Assembly: GCA_964649085.1 (NCBI GenBank)
Contig: CAZYPN010000029.1
Span: 1 to 64,000, forward strand
Origin: JADMJV01 sp964649085
GTDB lineage: Bacteria > Vulcanimicrobiota > Xenobia > Xenobiales > JADMJV01
Reading direction: 5' to 3'
Length of the DNA: 64,000 bases
Part shown: in pieces, positions 51,318 through 59,806 of the stretch
How positions within the stretch are numbered: the first letter of the stretch is position 1
How the letters are laid out: each line of letters begins with the position of its first letter
The notes under the pieces: generated by a model
Told to the model about the DNA's origin: nothing
Databases searched by the model: none
What the model saw: the letters and a program-made list of their open reading frames with translations, nothing else
Made by a program: the position numbers and the translations under genes

Positions 51318-52997
51318 TTGTCTCGCTGGCTGGATACATTGGGCTGGTTGGTGGCGAAGACCGACGTGTTCCCGCTTCGCCAGCTTTACTCTTCGATTTA
51401 TTCGGCCGGACTGGCTTACCTGGTGCGCCAGTTGCGTCCGCTGCCCGGCTTACGTGCTTTCTATCTGTCGGGGTCGTATGCCCACGGCAAGCACGTCCAC
51501 GGCGCCTCCGATATCGATTTTTTTATCCTTATCGACGCCTCCCAGCGGCAGCGCCTGGGAACCCTCTACCGAATTTTGCAACGAAGCATCACGCTGTTTC
51601 CCTTTTTAGGTCCACTGAAAGAACGCTGGCAGCAGGTGGTGCTGGTCGACCCGCAGGGTGAGGTCGACAATGCCGATCTCTTGTTTCGTCATCGTCTGGG
51701 GCTGCTGCGGCCGCTGCTTGAGCAGCACGGTTTTGTGTTGCGCGGCAGCATTCCCTGGAGTCAACTTCAGTTGTCTTTTCTGAACCTGCAACTCCGGCTG
51801 GCCTATCAGGCGAAACAACGGGGAACTTCCGAGCCGGCCTTCTGGCAGCGGCGCGCTCAGGCAGTGTCTGAATTGCTGGCCTATCAGGGCCAGTGCCCGC
51901 GGGTGTCCCCCGGGTGGCAAGAGCTCTTGCAGGCTATTGAACGGGCGGCGGCGGCGGCGGTGAAAGGGTTGCCCGAGGTCGTATTGTCGGCCTCGATGCC
52001 TCAGGAGGCCCCCAACGATCCTCAGGAGGCCCAATGCTGGGGCAGTTTTTGGGTGGGGCGATCCGATCCTGAACAGCGCGATTTTCGCAGCGTGGGCGCG
52101 GTCTATTCCTGGCAACCCCTCAGTTTGCTGGGCTTCGCCGAGCCGCTGCTGGTGCTCAGCCGTTGGGAGGCTCCCTGGCTTTTCGGTGAGACCACCATGC
52201 CCCAGGAAATCTGGGATTGGAATCGTGTCCAGTGTCGGGCCACCCTGCGTTCGATAGCCGAGCAACTGCTCGGTGGGGAAAAGTCGCTGTTGGAAAGCGA
52301 TTGGGCCCTGCTGCAGGCTCTGCGTGCGTCCTCGATAGTGCAGAGTTTGCTGGCCGACCAACCCCAACCTGATAGTTCGGCCTTGCTGCAATGGTTGAAG
52401 GGTCGTTTCCCCGAAGCGGGCGACTGCCTGAGCCACGTGGTCGAATATCGAGAGGCTTTGCAGCGAGGTGAGGGGCGCTCGTATTGTCAGCGGTTACCGG
52501 CCAATTTCTCGGGCTTTCTGGTGGCGCTAACTCTGGCCGTGCTCGAGCAAGGGCCGCCGCCGCCCGCGTCGCTTTTGCATCAACGGCTTTCTCTGTCGTT
52601 GTGCGTGGTGACGCGCGACCGTCCGGATTGGCTGAAGGCCTTGCTCGACACGGTCGTGGCTCAGACTCGTCGGCCCGATGAGGTGTTGATCGTCGACAAC
52701 AGCCCCAGCCAGAGCGCCCGGGGCGTAGCCGACGCCTTTGTTGCTCAACTTCCCATTCGCTACCTCTCCGAGCCCCAGGGCAAACTCGGAGCGCTGCGCA
52801 GCCTGGCCATCCAGCAGTCCACGGGCGAGATTATCTGCTTTACCGATGACGACTGCCTGTTAGAGCCCGACTGGGTGGCCCAGGCCGAACGGAGTTTTCT
52901 GCGCGACAGTCGAATCGGTGCCGTGGGTGGCCGGGTCCGACACTACAGTCAGGACGATTCGGCCCTCGATCAGTTCCATCGGATTTATCTGGGGTAG
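51318..52997 (+). pseudogene. Nucleotidyltransferase-GT2 fusion, 5' part of a frameshifted gene
   Basis: The first part (559 residues) has a DNA-polymerase-beta-type nucleotidyltransferase motif LSGSYAHGKHVHGASDIDFF (Gly-Ser near 52, Asp pair near 65 and 67) and a long middle region. A GT2 domain then starts near 430 (SLSLCVVTRDRPDWLKALLD, DEVLIVDNS, CFTDDDCLLEPDW with the acidic DDD). The frame stops at TAG 52995-52997 in the middle of the GT2 domain. The missing sense resumes in the +1 frame at 53005. Removing one G from the GGGG at 52991-52994 restores one continuous gene of about 800 residues. The TTG at 51318 is the likely start. Confidence 0.7.
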
Positions 52998-53004
52998 GAG
53001 TGGC

Positions 53005-53724
53005 ATGGCCTGGAGTTCACTGATCGACATCCTGACCCGAGGTCGGCGGGTGGGCTATCTGGTGCGCGAAACCCATAGCCTGGCTTTCTTTTCCAACAAC
53101 ACCCTCTGTCTTCGCCGCAGCATGGTGGAACAGATCGGTCTCTACGATCCCGACTTGCAGGCCAGTGAAGATGTCGATATTTGTGCTCGTATCGCACGCG
53201 ACCGCTGGTTTATCTACAAATGCCCCGACATGGTGCTGTTTCACCGACCTCGTCCCAACCTGGTGTCGCTGTTGCGCCAATGGTGGGGTTATGGTCTCAA
53301 TATTCCCAAGGTGTATCGAAAATACAGCCCGGGCCATTTGGAACTCTATGTCTACTGGCCACCCAATCGCTTTCTTCAACTGTTGCAGCGAGACGAACTG
53401 CCCTTTACTTGCTGCCTTTTCGTGCACCCGTTCTTGGTGATGCACCTGCTGGGCCTGGCCGCCAACCTGATGCACAGCAAGGTTCTGGCTCTGTTGGCGC
53501 TGGTGTCGGCCCTGCTGTACGTGCTGCCCGACTTGAGCGGGGGCTTGGGCTGGCGCAGCTTCAAGGTGGGCTGCATTCGCTATCTGCTCAACTGGGTATT
53601 TTCTCTTTCACATCTCGTTGGAGCCTGGAAGTATCGCTGTCTCTACCTGCCCAACGTGGTCAGTGAGCGTCGCGACGGCAGTGAGTTTGTGCTCACTCAG
53701 GACGGGTCGCCGAGCTCCTGGTGA
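53005..53724 (+). pseudogene. 3' part of the same NTase-GT2 gene
   Basis: This 239-residue segment continues the GT2 domain: ETHSLAFFSNNTLCLRRSMV, then IGLYDPDLQASEDVDICARI (the acceptor-side ED), followed by four membrane helices (ALLALVSALLYVLPDLSG and neighbours). The ATG at 53005 is only the first internal start; the protein is unlikely to be translated alone. The end overlaps the convergent GT2 gene by 28 bases. Confidence 0.65.
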
Positions 53725-54626
53725 ATGCAGTCGATCTGTGGTGGACCACTCCAGCGCAGACCCAACGGTGGAGCCAGCAGACCCATGGCCACGCCCGCTC
53801 CGTAGGTGAAGTGCAGCATGAGAATCACCGGCGCCGTCATCAAACCTTGTAAAGGAGCGCGAAAACGCCAGGCCAGCTGCGCGCCCGCGGCCATACAGAG
53901 CAGGGCATAAAGCAAGAGCAACCAGTCCCATTTCATCCCCAGCATCACGATGAGCAACAGCGGTAGCAGATAGATCCCCTGGGGCTTCAGCGAGGTGCGC
54001 CACACCAGCGAGCCCCGAGCCACGCCATAGCGGAAATATTGCCAGAGGAACTGGTCGAGTCGGCTGCGTCGATGCCTCCAGACCGCCAGTTGCGGATGGT
54101 AATAGAGGCGACCGCCCAGCTGCCGCAAGCGCTGGACGAACTCGACGTCTTCACTGGGATGAAGCTCGAGGTGAAAGCCCCCTGCCTTCTCGAACCAGTG
54201 GCGCCGCACCAGCAGATTGCAGGTGATCAACTCGGCCCCCTGGACCTCTCGGGGCGGTCCGACGGGCCAGTTGCGAGGCTGGGTTACCAGCGTGGCCAGC
54301 CTGAGAGACAGAATGCGACCGAAGAAATGCTCCCAGTAGCTGGCCTGGGGGTGGGTCAGACTGGGCCCACCCACAGCCGCCCAGTGGCCTTCGTCCATGA
54401 GACGCAGGCCAAGTTCCAGGTTTTCGGCGTCGATCTGACAGTCGTCGTCGAGGAAATAGAGAACCTCGCCTCGGGCCTGTTGCGCCCCCTGGTTGCGCTG
54501 GTAGCTGACGTTGCCGCCGACGACGATGAGCAATTCCTGGCCGGGCCCGGGCTGCATTGGATAACGAATCTCTCGCCCGGACTTGAGGGGAATGATGATG
54601 CTCACGCGGGGGGTGGGAGCGGACAC
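53697..54626 (-). CDS. GT2 family glycosyltransferase with C-terminal membrane helices
   Basis: This 309-residue protein starts at a GTG. It has the GT2 fold: SIIIPLKSGREIRYP, the DDD metal site FLDDDCQID, the acceptor region LITCNLLVRRHWFEKAGGF and ELHPSEDVEFVQRLRQLG with the catalytic ED pair. The C-terminal third carries three or four membrane helices (LLPLLLIVMLGMKWDWLLLL). It transfers a sugar to a lipid-linked or surface glycan. Convergent with the preceding split GT2 gene, it belongs to the glycan region but has its own orientation. Confidence 0.85.
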   Translation of the reverse strand: MSAPTPRVSIIIPLKSGREIRYPMQPGPGQELLIVVGGNVSYQRNQGAQQARGEVLYFLDDDCQIDAENLELGLRLMDEGHWAAVGGPSLTHPQASYWEHFFGRILSLRLATLVTQPRNWPVGPPREVQGAELITCNLLVRRHWFEKAGGFHLELHPSEDVEFVQRLRQLGGRLYYHPQLAVWRHRRSRLDQFLWQYFRYGVARGSLVWRTSLKPQGIYLLPLLLIVMLGMKWDWLLLLYALLCMAAGAQLAWRFRAPLQGLMTAPVILMLHFTYGAGVAMGLLAPPLGLRWSGPPQIDCIHQELGDPS

Positions 54627-54696
54627 GGGGGATGGTTCAGGATTTTCTGCCCGAGGCCTTCAAAGGCACCGGCGGCCGACTAGAGAATTCCCCTCG

Positions 54697-55155
54697 ATGG
54701 ATTCTGAAACCTCACCCCCAGATGAAGCCAGCGAAACTCCGCCCCCAGAGCCGGAACCAGAACCCGAGCGTCGCCGCGAGTATCGACTCAACAAGGTGCT
54801 CGGCGCGGTGTTGGGAACCGGCGAAGATGCCTACCGGGCCAGGATTTTCGTGATCAACATCAGCCGGACCGGCCTCAAGGCCACTCACCAGGTACGGGTT
54901 CCCGATGCCGACAGCACTCATTTGCAGCTGTTCTTGAGCAGTAAGGAGCCGCCCTTGGAAATTGAAGCTCGAGTGGCCTGGCAGAAAGAATTGACGGTCT
55001 CTGGCATGTTCGAAATCGGTTTCCAGTTTCTCTCGATGTCCGAGGACGATAACCTGCGGCTCGATGAGTTCATGATCGCCGAAACCCAGAAGGTAGAGCC
55101 TTCCAAGCCGCTCGATCTCTCTTCACCCTGGAAGTTCGGTCGAACTCCGGGATAA
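54697..55155 (+). CDS. PilZ domain protein
   Basis: This 152-residue protein has an acidic Pro-rich N-terminus, then a PilZ domain. The RxxxR motif is RRREYRLNKVLG (about 26-37), followed by FVINISRTGLKATH, in which N-x-S-x-x-G binds cyclic di-GMP. PilZ proteins bind c-di-GMP and control motility, adhesion or polysaccharide synthesis; the adjacent glycosyltransferases are plausible outputs. The ATG at 54697 fits the family layout. It is on the opposite strand to the GT2 gene, with about 70 bases between. Confidence 0.85.
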   Translation: MDSETSPPDEASETPPPEPEPEPERRREYRLNKVLGAVLGTGEDAYRARIFVINISRTGLKATHQVRVPDADSTHLQLFLSSKEPPLEIEARVAWQKELTVSGMFEIGFQFLSMSEDDNLRLDEFMIAETQKVEPSKPLDLSSPWKFGRTPG

Positions 55156-55267
55156 GGATTTCCCGGTCCAATCGCGCCGGTAGCTTTGGACGCCTGAGGG
55201 CATCTAGACTGAAGCTGTCGGATTGCGCTCGCTGCCATCCGCAGATGTGAGGGGAGCTTTGATTCCG

Positions 55268-55864
55268 ATGGAGCGTAATCCAAACAACATGATGATGTTA
55301 ACCGCCGGGCTGGGCCTGATTGCGGTGGGTACTGGTGTGCCCTTTGCCCTGGTTCTGTTGGGAATGTTGGCAATGGCAAGCGGCAATATGTCGCTGATGT
55401 TGGCGGCCGCGGGGATCGGGGCTCTGTTGTTCCTCGGCCTCGGGATGCTGGGAATGGCCGGGCAGTTGCTGTGCTTGTTTTCGCCGTTGAGCCAGAGCAC
55501 CAAGACCCCTCTGGGGGTGAGCCTGGTTTGTGCCGGCCTGGCCCAGTTCCTGGGGATCAAGTTCTTGGGGCTGATTGGGGCCATTGGCTTTCTGCTGTTT
55601 CTCTATGGGGTCTGTCGAGAACTGGGGGCCGCGGACCTGATTCAGCGCTTCAATTCCTCGGCTTTTCTGGGTCTGCTTTGCATGCTGGCGGGGGTCGCTT
55701 CCCCCGTGCTCGGCGCGATGGCAGGCGGCGGAGCCCTGCTCATCGGCATGCTGACCGCCTTCCTTTTTGGGGCCTTCGCCTTTGCTCGTTATGCTCAAAC
55801 GATCGTCGACCTGGCCATGCGGGCCAATCGGCTGCGACTGGGCGGTAACTTCAGCCACTTCTGA
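55268..55864 (+). CDS. Polytopic membrane protein, unknown function
   Basis: This 198-residue protein has about five hydrophobic helices (MMLTAGLGLIAVGTGVPFAL, LMLAAAGIGALLFLGLGMLG, VSLVCAGLAQFLGIKFLGL and others) with short polar loops. No transport or enzyme motif is recognised. The ATG at 55268 follows GGGAG at 10-base spacing. Terminator-like sequence follows about 40 bases after the stop. Confidence 0.65.
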   Translation: MERNPNNMMMLTAGLGLIAVGTGVPFALVLLGMLAMASGNMSLMLAAAGIGALLFLGLGMLGMAGQLLCLFSPLSQSTKTPLGVSLVCAGLAQFLGIKFLGLIGAIGFLLFLYGVCRELGAADLIQRFNSSAFLGLLCMLAGVASPVLGAMAGGGALLIGMLTAFLFGAFAFARYAQTIVDLAMRANRLRLGGNFSHF

Positions 55865-55892
55865 TCGATCGAGCTGCATCCGTAGAGAACTG

Positions 55893-55931
55893 GCCGGGCG
55901 CTGGCGTTGCCAACTCGCGCTCGGGCTTTTT
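55893..55931 (+). terminator. Probable intrinsic terminator after the membrane protein
   Basis: A GGGCGC/GCGCTC stem (one G-T wobble) encloses a loop that itself holds a small TGGC/GCCA hairpin. It is followed by GGGC and a run of five T. It lies about 40 bases after the stop at 55864. The 153-base gap to the next gene is otherwise AT-rich at its end. Confidence 0.5.
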
Positions 55932-55965
55932 GTTGCCAGCAGGAAGGTCCCACCTGTAGTGATAA

Positions 55966-55994
55966 TTAACCATTAGGGGGATAATTTATAAATT
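55966..55994 (+). promoter_or_regulatory. AT-rich possible promoter before 56018
   Basis: TTAACC and TAAATT are separated by 17 bases in an AT-rich stretch that stands out from the local GC-rich sequence, about 23 bases before the start codon at 56018. The match to consensus is moderate. Confidence 0.35.
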
Positions 55995-56017
55995 TATCAA
56001 CTTGGAGACACTAGAAG

Positions 56018-56650
56018 ATGGACCTCTCCGGAATCTCAGGTCGGACCCAGGAATCGTGGCTCGGAAGAGCCTGGAGAAGTTTGAAGGACATCGCCCAGGA
56101 AAGTCCCCGAGACTCTTATTTCAAGTCGGAGCTTCAGTTCGCCAGCGAGGACGCCAGCCGCCAGGCTTTTCTAGAGGCCCGCCAGCGATTGCTTCGTCCC
56201 GATGGTTGGAAGGAACTGGGTCCCAAGTGGGGGGCGGCCCGATTTGAGGTTCACGGCGCCCAGGCCCGTGGGGAGAAGAACGTTCAACAAGGAGATCTGC
56301 TGAAGATTCAGCTACCCGCCTTTCCTCGTGCAACCTGGGTTCGAGTTGAATCGGTGGTGGATGAACCCGACCGACTGGAAGTTCGAGTACGTCCCACGGG
56401 GGCGCCAGGCAGCCAGGGCGTGGATCACATCTTTGGCGAGGCAACCACCAATACATTTACTCTGGAGCGCTCGGGTGAGCATTTGATCGGTGGCGTACAG
56501 GGTAAGCATGAGGTCGCCAATTTTTCGGGCCCGTGGTGGCAAGACTTGCTTTCGGCCAGCTTTCTCTGGGGTGGTTGGATGGGCGGTAAAGACCATCAGT
56601 GGAAGCCCTTCGTGCACAACCTCCTGCGTGGGCCCAATCGGATCGATTAA
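56018..56650 (+). CDS. Unknown soluble protein
   Basis: This 210-residue protein has an N-terminal polar helical part (about 1-60), then a beta-rich region (LLKIQLPAFPRATWVRVESV, DRLEVRVRPTGAPGSQGVDH, FTLERSGEHLIGGVQGKHEV) and a Trp-rich C-terminus (WWQDLLSASFLWGGWMGGKD). No signal peptide or family is recognised; the DUF1990-like impression is weak. The ATG at 56018 lies 12 bases after a GGAGA. Confidence 0.6.
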   Translation: MDLSGISGRTQESWLGRAWRSLKDIAQESPRDSYFKSELQFASEDASRQAFLEARQRLLRPDGWKELGPKWGAARFEVHGAQARGEKNVQQGDLLKIQLPAFPRATWVRVESVVDEPDRLEVRVRPTGAPGSQGVDHIFGEATTNTFTLERSGEHLIGGVQGKHEVANFSGPWWQDLLSASFLWGGWMGGKDHQWKPFVHNLLRGPNRID

Positions 56651-56759
56651 CAAACGACTCTCGAACCGGTAACCTCCGCTGTTGCTCTCTAAGAGCCGTC
56701 TAAGTCGCTTCTGGCATTCTGACTTCACAAAGAGAACAGAACAAGGAGCGAACCGAACG

Positions 56760-57767
56760 ATGAATGCCGTAGCCGCAAAGAAACTCGAGCAGTTTAGTGT
56801 CAACCGCCCTACCACCAGTGAGCGCCCTCAGTTGTCGGTGGTGCGCAGTGAAGCTCGCACCGAAGCCCGCTCCAGCAACGCCAGCCTGGATGGCGTTTCG
56901 GTTTCCGACCGCGCGGTAGAAATCCAGGCCAGCGACAACCTGCAGAGGGCCTGGAAGGACATGGCCGGAGCCTCGCAGAGCAACAGCGATGCCGATCGCT
57001 TTCGTTCCGAGAGCAAGCAGCCCCTGGAAGGCTACGATCAGACCAAGTTGGACAACCCCGAACACCGCACCCCCAAGTATCTGTTCGGCCGGGTCGCACA
57101 GGACTTTAAGCTGGACTCGGTGCAGGGCGACAAAGCTCGGGCCGAGGAGTTGCTCAAGGCAATGGTACCCGACCTGAAAGCCGCCGGCCTGGAAGTCGTA
57201 GGGGTTCAGGGCGACCGGATTCAAGTGAAAACCGAGGTCGGCTACGAGTGGGTCGACGTGATTCGCGGCGCGGGCACAAACGAGCCGGGCTGGCAATGGG
57301 GCTCCGAGGGCAAAGGAACGCCCGAGCCCACCGCTTCGGCCCGTGAGTGGGCGGCCAAGGTTGGCCTGAACCTCGATGCGGAAGGCTCAGTGGCTCCCGC
57401 CGCGGGCGCAGCTGCCGGGGCGGGTGCTGCTGCTGCCGCAGCCGGTGGTGCAGCAGCGATGAACAACGGTCCCAAAGTTCTTGGCGCCCAGATCGACAGC
57501 GCCAGGGTTCTGGCCGTCCTGAATCGCTACCCGGCCGATGGTCAGGGACTGACCCGGGCCGTCAAGGACCCCGAGTTGCAGAAACTTTATCCTGGGGTGA
57601 TGACCTACGGTGGTCACAGCCAGGACGGCAAAGCCTTCAACGCCGACGATCGGCTCGCCAAGGGACTCAATGTCGACAAACTGTTCTTCCCCAACGGGGC
57701 CATCGTAGACGTGATCGTTTCGGCCGGGTCTCGCGATGCCAAATGGGGTTGGATACCCGAAAACTAG
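56760..57767 (+). CDS. Ala/Gly-hinge protein, unknown function
   Basis: This 335-residue protein has a polar low-complexity N-terminus (about 1-90), a folded region (YLFGRVAQDFKLDSVQGDK, LEVVGVQGDRIQVKTEVGYE, about 100-190), an Ala/Gly hinge (AAGAAAGAGAAAAAAGGAAA, about 219-241) and a second folded region (VLAVLNRYPADGQGLTRAVK to the end). No signal peptide is seen. The ATG at 56760 follows AAGGAG with 11-base spacing. The layout recalls secreted effector-type proteins and the Ser-rich protein at 12089. A strong intrinsic terminator follows. Confidence 0.6.
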   Translation: MNAVAAKKLEQFSVNRPTTSERPQLSVVRSEARTEARSSNASLDGVSVSDRAVEIQASDNLQRAWKDMAGASQSNSDADRFRSESKQPLEGYDQTKLDNPEHRTPKYLFGRVAQDFKLDSVQGDKARAEELLKAMVPDLKAAGLEVVGVQGDRIQVKTEVGYEWVDVIRGAGTNEPGWQWGSEGKGTPEPTASAREWAAKVGLNLDAEGSVAPAAGAAAGAGAAAAAAGGAAAMNNGPKVLGAQIDSARVLAVLNRYPADGQGLTRAVKDPELQKLYPGVMTYGGHSQDGKAFNADDRLAKGLNVDKLFFPNGAIVDVIVSAGSRDAKWGWIPEN

Positions 57768-57807
57768 TCTAGAACGTCTCCGTTCATCACGCTCCGAACA
57801 GGCTTGG

Positions 57808-57835
57808 GCCCGGGTATCCCCCGGGCTATTTTTTT
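57808..57835 (+). terminator. Intrinsic terminator after 56760-57767
   Basis: A 7-bp perfect stem GCCCGGG/CCCGGGC with a 5-base loop is followed by a run of seven T. It lies about 40 bases after the stop at 57767 and overlaps the 3' end of the convergent SGNH gene. Confidence 0.85.
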
Positions 57836-58797
57836 GCCTGGGCCCGTCGCGACAGGGACTGTAGCCGACGGCGGACCGCAGGTGCGATCTCTTCGGCCAT
57901 TCTCCGATAGCCGGTTTCATTGAAGTGACGCTTCCCTGGTGGGTTGGAGTCACGTCCGTCGTTGCAGAAAAGGCCTTCGGCTGATGGGAAGAGAACCTCA
58001 ATGTCGGGTCGATCGACAATCGTTGTTAACTCCTGATAGTCGCTCGATCGGTGGTCGGGGTAGTGTTCCTGGGGTGCCACCCGCACAATCAGCAGCGAGA
58101 ATCCGTGAAGGCGCGACAGTCGCTGCATCTCGGCCAGTTCCAGCCGAACCTTCTGGCGGGCCCATACTTGTAGATGGTCACGGTAGTCGCTCCGCTGGGG
58201 CTGTGGCGCTCGTCGCATGGCCTGGAGCAGGTGTCGTCCCAGGTAGGTGTGGCGCAGAAAGCCTCGCAACGGTCGAGAGGACTGGCACAGCCGGTCGCGC
58301 TGGAGCAGCCAGTGGTCGGCTGCTCCGGTAAACACCAGTTGACCCTTTGCGTCGATGTCCTGGACGGGCGTTCTCAGGTTGTCGCGCACATCGTTGGCAT
58401 ACAGCGCCCAGATGACCAGTTGGGGTTTGAGTCGCGGCAGCACCCAACGTTGAAAGTAGGCCAGTTGACGATCGGGACCACTGTCGCCAATGCCCAGATT
58501 GACGACGCAACATTCGGGCAGCAGTTCTTCCAGAACAGCAGGATAGCTGTGGGATGGATTGACGGGATATCCCTGGGTGAAAGAGTCGCCCAGGCACATC
58601 ACCACCGGCCGCCCTTCAGTCCGACGTTGCTCTGCCTCCAGAAATTCAGATCGAACCATTCGCCTGGGAATCATGATGAAATCGGGGTGGGGCCCAAAGG
58701 GAGAGCCTGGTAGAACGTGTTCGTGATCGACCTGAGGCCGATCCCCAAAGAGTCGGAGTCCGATTTCCATCGCGATCAGTCCAACGAGCAGGCCCAC
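57826..58797 (-). CDS. Membrane-anchored SGNH hydrolase-like protein
   Basis: This 323-residue protein has an N-terminal membrane helix (GLLVGLIAMEIGLRLF) and an SGNH domain: the nucleophile Ser in CLGDSFTQGY, a block III Asn in WALYANDVRDNL, and the catalytic Asp-x-x-His region in PPGKRHFNETGYRRM. It probably deacylates an envelope glycan or lipid. The GTG at 58797 is the only standard start available, although hydrophobic in-frame codons continue upstream, so the first helix may be longer. Similar in layout to 43327, which suggests paralogy. Confidence 0.78.
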   Translation of the reverse strand: MGLLVGLIAMEIGLRLFGDRPQVDHEHVLPGSPFGPHPDFIMIPRRMVRSEFLEAEQRRTEGRPVVMCLGDSFTQGYPVNPSHSYPAVLEELLPECCVVNLGIGDSGPDRQLAYFQRWVLPRLKPQLVIWALYANDVRDNLRTPVQDIDAKGQLVFTGAADHWLLQRDRLCQSSRPLRGFLRHTYLGRHLLQAMRRAPQPQRSDYRDHLQVWARQKVRLELAEMQRLSRLHGFSLLIVRVAPQEHYPDHRSSDYQELTTIVDRPDIEVLFPSAEGLFCNDGRDSNPPGKRHFNETGYRRMAEEIAPAVRRRLQSLSRRAQAKK

Positions 58798-58887
58798 AAG
58801 GACAAGCAGGAGGCGCTTCAGTGGCTGGTCCTGGCCGGAGACAACATCGTTCGAGGCTAGGTGGTGAACCGGAAATTTTGCTGAATT

Positions 58888-59766
58888 TCAGTGGGGATCG
58901 GTCACCGGGATGCGGGTTTGCCAGTACACGCCCCGGCGGTGACCTTCGCGAACGTGGTCCAGGGCTCGCGGGGCCGGCAGGGCGCGAGAGAGATCGCGCA
59001 GCAGCGGTTCCTGCCAGCCCTCCCGTAGGGGCAACCTCAGGGCTACGTCGGCCGCCTGACCGTAAGGCTGGGGACGCAAGAGATACAGGCCCGCGGGATA
59101 TTCCGCCGTGGGATTTTGAAAGCAGAACACCGCCTGCCCCTGGACGTTGGGCTGCCAGTAGAAGCGAGCCAGCGGGGTAGCCCATCGTTGGCGTTGCTCG
59201 GGCGGGCACACCAGGGCCACCACCGGTTGGCCCTCGCAGGCGGCCACGTTGACTCCCAGGCGCAGGCTGTCTACCCAGGGAACTCCTGTCGCATCGAGGT
59301 TGCGGGCCCGATAGTGGGCAGCTAACCCGTTCATGGCGCTGGCCATGTGGCGAGCGTCGCGAAAGGCAAAGTCGGGAGAGCGTCCCGGACGGGCCAGCAA
59401 GCTCTTGCCGTCGGGGGAAAGCAAAGCAAAGGTGGTGTTCTCGAGCCGTCCCGATCCACCCACGAAAATCGACTCGAGCCAGGCCGCTTCCTCGGCGTTT
59501 TCATAGGTCGCGAGGCGAATACAGACAAATTTTCGGGAGGCCGCTACCACCTCCGGTTGGGACAGGAAACTCCTGTCCATCTGTTGCTTACCGGGTCACC
59601 AGATGCCAGAAACGTTATGACAGTGGGGGGCCGCTGCGATTAGCAAAATGGGACGACCGCTGCGTTGCGCTTCGGCCAGTCCCTGGCGCAGGGTGCCATA
59701 CCAGGCGATGGAATCGGCCCGGGCCAGGGCCGTGAACAACAGTAAAAGGAAGACACAGGCTTTCAT
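58888..59766 (-). CDS. Candidate selenoprotein: secreted thioredoxin-like protein with in-frame TGA
   Basis: Translated through the TGA at 59596-59598, this is a protein of 292 residues. The ATG at 59766 begins a signal peptide (MKACVFLLLLFTALARADS). It is followed by GLAEAQRSGRPILLIAAAPH and CHNVSGIW, then the TGA, then PGKQQMDRSFLSQPEVVAAS and FVCIRLATYENAEEA, the helix and strand order of a thioredoxin fold. The second half has no leader and no good ribosome site of its own, so it makes sense only if read as one protein. A hairpin follows the TGA (separate entry). Alternatives: a nonsense mutation of an ancestral Cys or Trp codon, or a sequencing error. Confidence 0.6.
59560..59578 (-). 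promoter_or_regulatory. Putative bacterial SECIS hairpin after the in-frame TGA
   Basis: Read on the minus strand, a perfect 7-bp stem GGACAGG/CCTGTCC encloses the loop AGTTT. The loop begins about 24 bases after the TGA and has a G in its first two positions. An outer 5-bp pair (CCGGT/ACCGG, 59590-59594 and 59553-59557) can extend it. These dimensions fall within the accepted model for bacterial SECIS elements recognised by SelB. A chance hairpin in GC-rich coding sequence is possible. Confidence 0.5.
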
Positions 59767-59806
59767 GGCTCGATAGTAGTCCCCAATTGTGGAGGCAATA
59801 TGAAGA

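Noticed and set aside
52995..52997. TAG as a possible pyrrolysine or readthrough codon
   Set aside because: The missing sense resumes in the +1 frame, not in the same frame, so a recoded TAG cannot explain it; a one-base insertion fits better.
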